From an uncultured Flavobacteriales bacterium (GTDB lineage Bacteria > Bacteroidota > Bacteroidia > Flavobacteriales_E > Vicingaceae), in assembly GCA_905479915.1 (NCBI GenBank), contig CAJQOH010000013.1, forward strand, positions 59,580-123,579: DNA of 64,000 bases. Reading direction: 5' to 3'. Within the stretch, counting starts at the first letter, position 1. The number at the start of each line of letters is the position of its first letter. The notes under the pieces are model-generated. The model saw only the letters and a program-made list of their open reading frames with translations, was not told the origin of the DNA and made no database searches. A program made the position numbers and the translations under genes. Shown piece by piece: positions 61,242 to 64,000 of this stretch.

Positions 61242-63047
61242 TTAAGCTAATTCAAGATTATCTTTTTTTTTAGCAATAGAAGCTCTAATGTCATTTATTT
61301 CTCCCTTAGGAATAGCATCAATTAGCTCTTTGGTGTATGCTGTCTCTGGATTAGCATAAATCTCATCAGCTAAGCCTAATTCAACAACCTTACCTTCTTG
61401 CATTACAATCATTCTATCACTCATAAATTTAACAACAGATAAATCGTGAGAGATAAAGATGTAAGTGAATTTAAATTCTTCTTTTAATTCGTTTAAAAGG
61501 TTTAAAACTTGCGCTTGAACGGATACATCTAGTGCTGACACGGATTCATCACAAATAATAAATTTTGGATTTAAGGCTAATGAACGAGCAATACAAATAC
61601 GCTGTCTTTGTCCTCCAGAAAATTCATGAGGATATCTGTAAAAGTGTTCCTCTAATAAACTAACTCTTTTAAGGAGTTCCATTACTCGAGCTTTACGTTC
61701 ATCATCATTGTTAAATACTTTATGCACTCGCATTGGTTCCATAATAGCTTCCCCAATAGTAATACGAGGATTTAATGATGAATAAGGATCTTGAAAAATG
61801 ATTTGCATTTCTTTACGATATGCTCTCATTTCTTTACTGCTTAAGTCTGTTAAGTCTTTCCCTTCAAATATAATTTCCCCTTTTGTAGGTTCGATTAATT
61901 TTAAAATTGTTCTACCTAAGGTAGTTTTTCCACAACCAGATTCTCCAACAAGTCCAAGAGTTTCTCCTGGGTAAACTTCAAAGCTAACTCCATCAACAGC
62001 TTTAACAAATTCTTTTGCTTTCCCGAATAAACCTGAGTTGATAGGGAAATGTGTTTTTAGATTTTTTATTTCTAAAATGGGTTCTTGTTGGTATAATGTT
62101 TCGTGTTTTTTTGCTGTTTCAGCTGGGGTAACTACTAAGCTATTGGTAACTTCTGCAACAGATTTGTTTGTTTCATGCATTACACCATTGTCATCAATGG
62201 TCATAAAATCAGAAACTGTTGGAAGCCATTGTAATCTTCTATTTAGAGGTGGTCTACAAGCTAACAAGCCTTTTGTATAAGGATGTTGAGGGTTTGTAAA
62301 GATATCCATTACATTACCTTGTTCAACAATTTTTCCTTTATACATTACAACTACTTTGTCAGCTAACTCTGCAATTACACCTAAATCGTGAGTAATAAAC
62401 ATAATCCCCATATCTTGTTCTTGTTGCAGTTTTAGCATCAATTCAAGAATTGTTTTTTGAACGGTTACATCTAATGCAGTAGTAGGTTCATCAGCAATTA
62501 GTATAGATGGATTGCAAGACATTGCCATTGCAATCATTACTCTTTGTTTTTGTCCACCAGAGATTTGGTGAGGGTATGAATCGTAGATTGCTCCTGGGCG
62601 AGGCAATTCAACTTGCTCAAATAATTTAATGGTTAAATTTTTTGCCTCCCTTTTGTTTATCTTTTGATGAAGCATAATAGCTTCAGCTACTTGGTCTCCA
62701 CAAGAATAAACAGGGTTTAGAGAAGTCATAGGTTCTTGAAATATCATTGCAATTTCATTACCTCTATAGTTTCTCATTTCCTTTTTGGTAGATTGAACTA
62801 AGTCAATAACACCATTTTTTGAATGAAATAAGATTTCTCCTCCAGTAATTTTTCCAGGAGGGTTAGGAATTAAACGCATTACCGATAATGATGTAACGGA
62901 TTTTCCAGAACCCGATTCACCAACGATACCAATTGTTTCTCCTTTGTTAAGTGTAATAGAAACATCGTTTACTGCTTTTACACGACCAGCTTCGGTATGA
63001 AATTCAGTGACTAAATTCTTAATTTCTAATAATGTTCTATTACTCAT
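61242..63047 (-). CDS. Peptide ABC transporter ATP-binding protein, fused DppD-DppF type
   Basis: A 601-residue protein with two full ABC ATPase domains. First: GIVGESGSGKSVTSLSVMRL (Walker A), HQISGGQKQRVMIAMAMSCN (signature), LIADEPTTALDVT (Walker B). Second: GLVGESGCGKTTLGRTILKL, HEFSGGQRQRICIARSLALN, FIICDESVSALDVS, in which the E after D is present. Both also have the oligopeptide C-terminal insert (DIFTNPQHPYTKGLLACRPP and EIYANPETAYTKELIDAIPK) typical of Opp/Dpp. It powers uptake of di- or oligopeptides; permease genes are not in the window. Family members fused like this are common in bacteria. Confidence 0.95.
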   Translation of the reverse strand: MSNRTLLEIKNLVTEFHTEAGRVKAVNDVSITLNKGETIGIVGESGSGKSVTSLSVMRLIPNPPGKITGGEILFHSKNGVIDLVQSTKKEMRNYRGNEIAMIFQEPMTSLNPVYSCGDQVAEAIMLHQKINKREAKNLTIKLFEQVELPRPGAIYDSYPHQISGGQKQRVMIAMAMSCNPSILIADEPTTALDVTVQKTILELMLKLQQEQDMGIMFITHDLGVIAELADKVVVMYKGKIVEQGNVMDIFTNPQHPYTKGLLACRPPLNRRLQWLPTVSDFMTIDDNGVMHETNKSVAEVTNSLVVTPAETAKKHETLYQQEPILEIKNLKTHFPINSGLFGKAKEFVKAVDGVSFEVYPGETLGLVGESGCGKTTLGRTILKLIEPTKGEIIFEGKDLTDLSSKEMRAYRKEMQIIFQDPYSSLNPRITIGEAIMEPMRVHKVFNNDDERKARVMELLKRVSLLEEHFYRYPHEFSGGQRQRICIARSLALNPKFIICDESVSALDVSVQAQVLNLLNELKEEFKFTYIFISHDLSVVKFMSDRMIVMQEGKVVELGLADEIYANPETAYTKELIDAIPKGEINDIRASIAKKKDNLELA

Positions 63048-63112
63048 TTCTTAAATCAAGGTTGAAAGGGCAATAAAATTACGTTTTCTAAAAAACTAAA
63101 GCAAGTATTAGT

Positions 63113-63143
63113 GGCAATACCTAAAAAAGTTTAGACTATTGCC
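63113..63143. repeat. Imperfect hairpin between the lipoprotein and ABC ATPase genes
   Basis: GGCAATA at 63113-63119 pairs with TATTGCC at 63137-63143, and CTAAA at 63121-63125 with TTTAG at 63130-63134. No T tract follows on either strand, so it is not a clear intrinsic terminator. Confidence 0.35.
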
Positions 63144-63181
63144 AATTTATTGAGGATGAATATATTGTAGGTATCTATAAA

Positions 63182-63691
63182 TTAGTAATCAATATCTCTA
63201 ATTAAAATGGTAAGATAGCCGTAACTTTCACTATCGTTAATCATGGATATGGCAATTCTTTTATTGGATTCTGGGGAAGTAGTGTTCCAAGTTATATAGC
63301 CATCATCTTCAGTTTTTCCAACGCTATACTTTCGGTTAAAATAATCAGAAAAGTTATTAAACAACATTTCAGCATCATTTATAACATCCAAAAATACGGC
63401 TACTTCTATTTCATACAATTCATTATTTTCAGAAAAATCATACGTAGTTGTATAGGTATTTCCCATACTCATTTCATAATCATAATGCAGATAGTCCGAC
63501 ATTTCATCAATTAAAAACGCACTGTTTTCTGATGTTTTAATAACCTCTATTGTTGTACCAATTTTAACACCTCTAAAATGGCCTTGATCAGACTTTAGTA
63601 CTTGATCATAGAAAGGACTTTTGTTTTTTCCACAAGAAAATAAAAGACAAATTATAAGTAATGCAGTTACTTTTTTTAGGAGGTTATTCAT
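63182..63691 (-). CDS. Hypothetical lipoprotein
   Basis: A 169-residue protein with lipobox LFSC (C20 lipidated) after a hydrophobic signal. The mature part begins GKNKSPFYDQVLKSDQGHFR and has IGTTIEVIKTSENSAFLIDE and LFNNFSDYFNRKYSVGKTED; the C-terminus IAISMINDSESYGYLTILIR looks beta-rich. I do not recognise a family. It is monocistronic, 134 bases before the ABC ATPase gene. Being a lipoprotein it probably sits in an envelope membrane. Confidence 0.75.
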   Translation of the reverse strand: MNNLLKKVTALLIICLLFSCGKNKSPFYDQVLKSDQGHFRGVKIGTTIEVIKTSENSAFLIDEMSDYLHYDYEMSMGNTYTTTYDFSENNELYEIEVAVFLDVINDAEMLFNNFSDYFNRKYSVGKTEDDGYITWNTTSPESNKRIAISMINDSESYGYLTILIRDIDY

Positions 63692-63837
63692 AAATTATAG
63701 TGACATAGTTTTAATTAACTAATTCTTCGGTTTTAAATTTAAGAATTAATTGGGTTAAAACAACAGCATCTTTTTTGCAAAAAATTGAAATACGTTTTTA
63801 AATCTTTGCCTTTTCAATAAACATCATTTACCATAAG

Positions 63838-64000
63838 TCATCTAATTTTTCTTTCTTTTAAAAAGGATATTAATTTTATAATCATCAACGCAATTACACT
63901 AACAATAGTTGATTTATAAAATAAATAACTAAAGCGATCATCATTTCCTAATAAATACTCAACTCCTATTATTGAAGTAAGCATTATAAAGAACTGGAAT
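63838..64000 (-). CDS. Membrane protein, C-terminal fragment (runs off right edge)
   Basis: A minus-strand frame enters from the window edge and ends at a TGA at 63838-63840. The last 53 residues include FFIMLTSIIGVEYLLGNDDR, then YKSTIVSVIALMIIKLISFL and a basic end (KERKIR). Two hydrophobic segments and a positively charged tail suggest an inner-membrane protein. Family unknown because most of it is missing. Sequence 63692-63837 contains no other feature that I can support. Confidence 0.55.
   Translation of the reverse strand, partial: FQFFIMLTSIIGVEYLLGNDDRFSYLFYKSTIVSVIALMIIKLISFLKERKIR

Noticed and set aside
1..64000. CRISPR array, prophage or toxin-antitoxin module
   Set aside because: No regularly spaced direct repeats, integrase, phage structural gene or toxin-like pair was seen.

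Overview
The window is AT-rich DNA (roughly two-thirds A+T by eye) from a Bacteroidota genome, most likely order Flavobacteriales; the genus cannot be told. Evidence: three secreted proteins end in type IX secretion (T9SS) type A sorting domains, signal peptides end in the usual 'AQ' or 'SQ', promoters fit the Bacteroidetes TTG-N19-TAnnTTTG pattern rather than -35/-10, starts lack Shine-Dalgarno sequences, and there are family-typical genes (fused E1 alpha/beta, DUF5522, DUF6702, TPR-SpoIIE phosphatase).

Region 1 (1-26.2 kb) is a surface-polysaccharide locus. A glycosyltransferase runs off the left edge, followed by ddl and rdgB, then two tandem paralogous multi-pass membrane proteins. From 21.0 kb down to 4.6 kb, 16 tightly packed minus-strand genes form one apparent operon: two epimerases, a GT-C-like membrane protein, two GT2 and four GT4-like transferases, a methyltransferase, AsnB, an acyltransferase, the HisH/HisF/WbpG-type amidino-sugar trio, and a transglutaminase-like protein at the distal end. 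Divergent from its head are a membrane-anchored methyltransferase-GT2 fusion and a Wzx-like flippase, then a convergent methyltransferase and galE. Together they suggest a lipid-linked O-antigen or capsule repeat with an acetamidino-type sugar.

Region 2 (26.2-35.7 kb): tRNA-Val(UAC), a beta-barrel protein, a lipoprotein MsrB, pheT, a secreted T9SS protein, urocanate hydratase, a 58-residue DUF5522 protein, an XRE regulator and a receiver-only response regulator.

Region 3 (35.6-51.9 kb): a 1360-residue T9SS protein with three copies of a 222-residue unit, a PLP deaminase, cell-wall enzymes (glucosaminidase-LysM, M23), an acyltransferase, alaS, a DUF6702-M1 peptidase pair, a lipoprotein, a CPBP protein and an M28-T9SS peptidase.

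Region 4 (52-64 kb): a 2-oxoacid dehydrogenase E1 fusion coupled to a TPR-SpoIIE phosphatase that seems to start at a non-AUG codon, a barrel protein, a YjdI-type ferredoxin, an AsmA-like protein, a multi-hairpin intergenic repeat, radA, a fused DppD-DppF ATPase, a lipoprotein and a truncated membrane protein at the right edge.

I found no CRISPR array, insertion sequence, prophage or obvious defence system. The most unusual items are the HisF paralogue lacking its catalytic Asp11, the methyltransferase-glycosyltransferase fusion, the apparent ATT start, and the intergenic multi-hairpin repeat.
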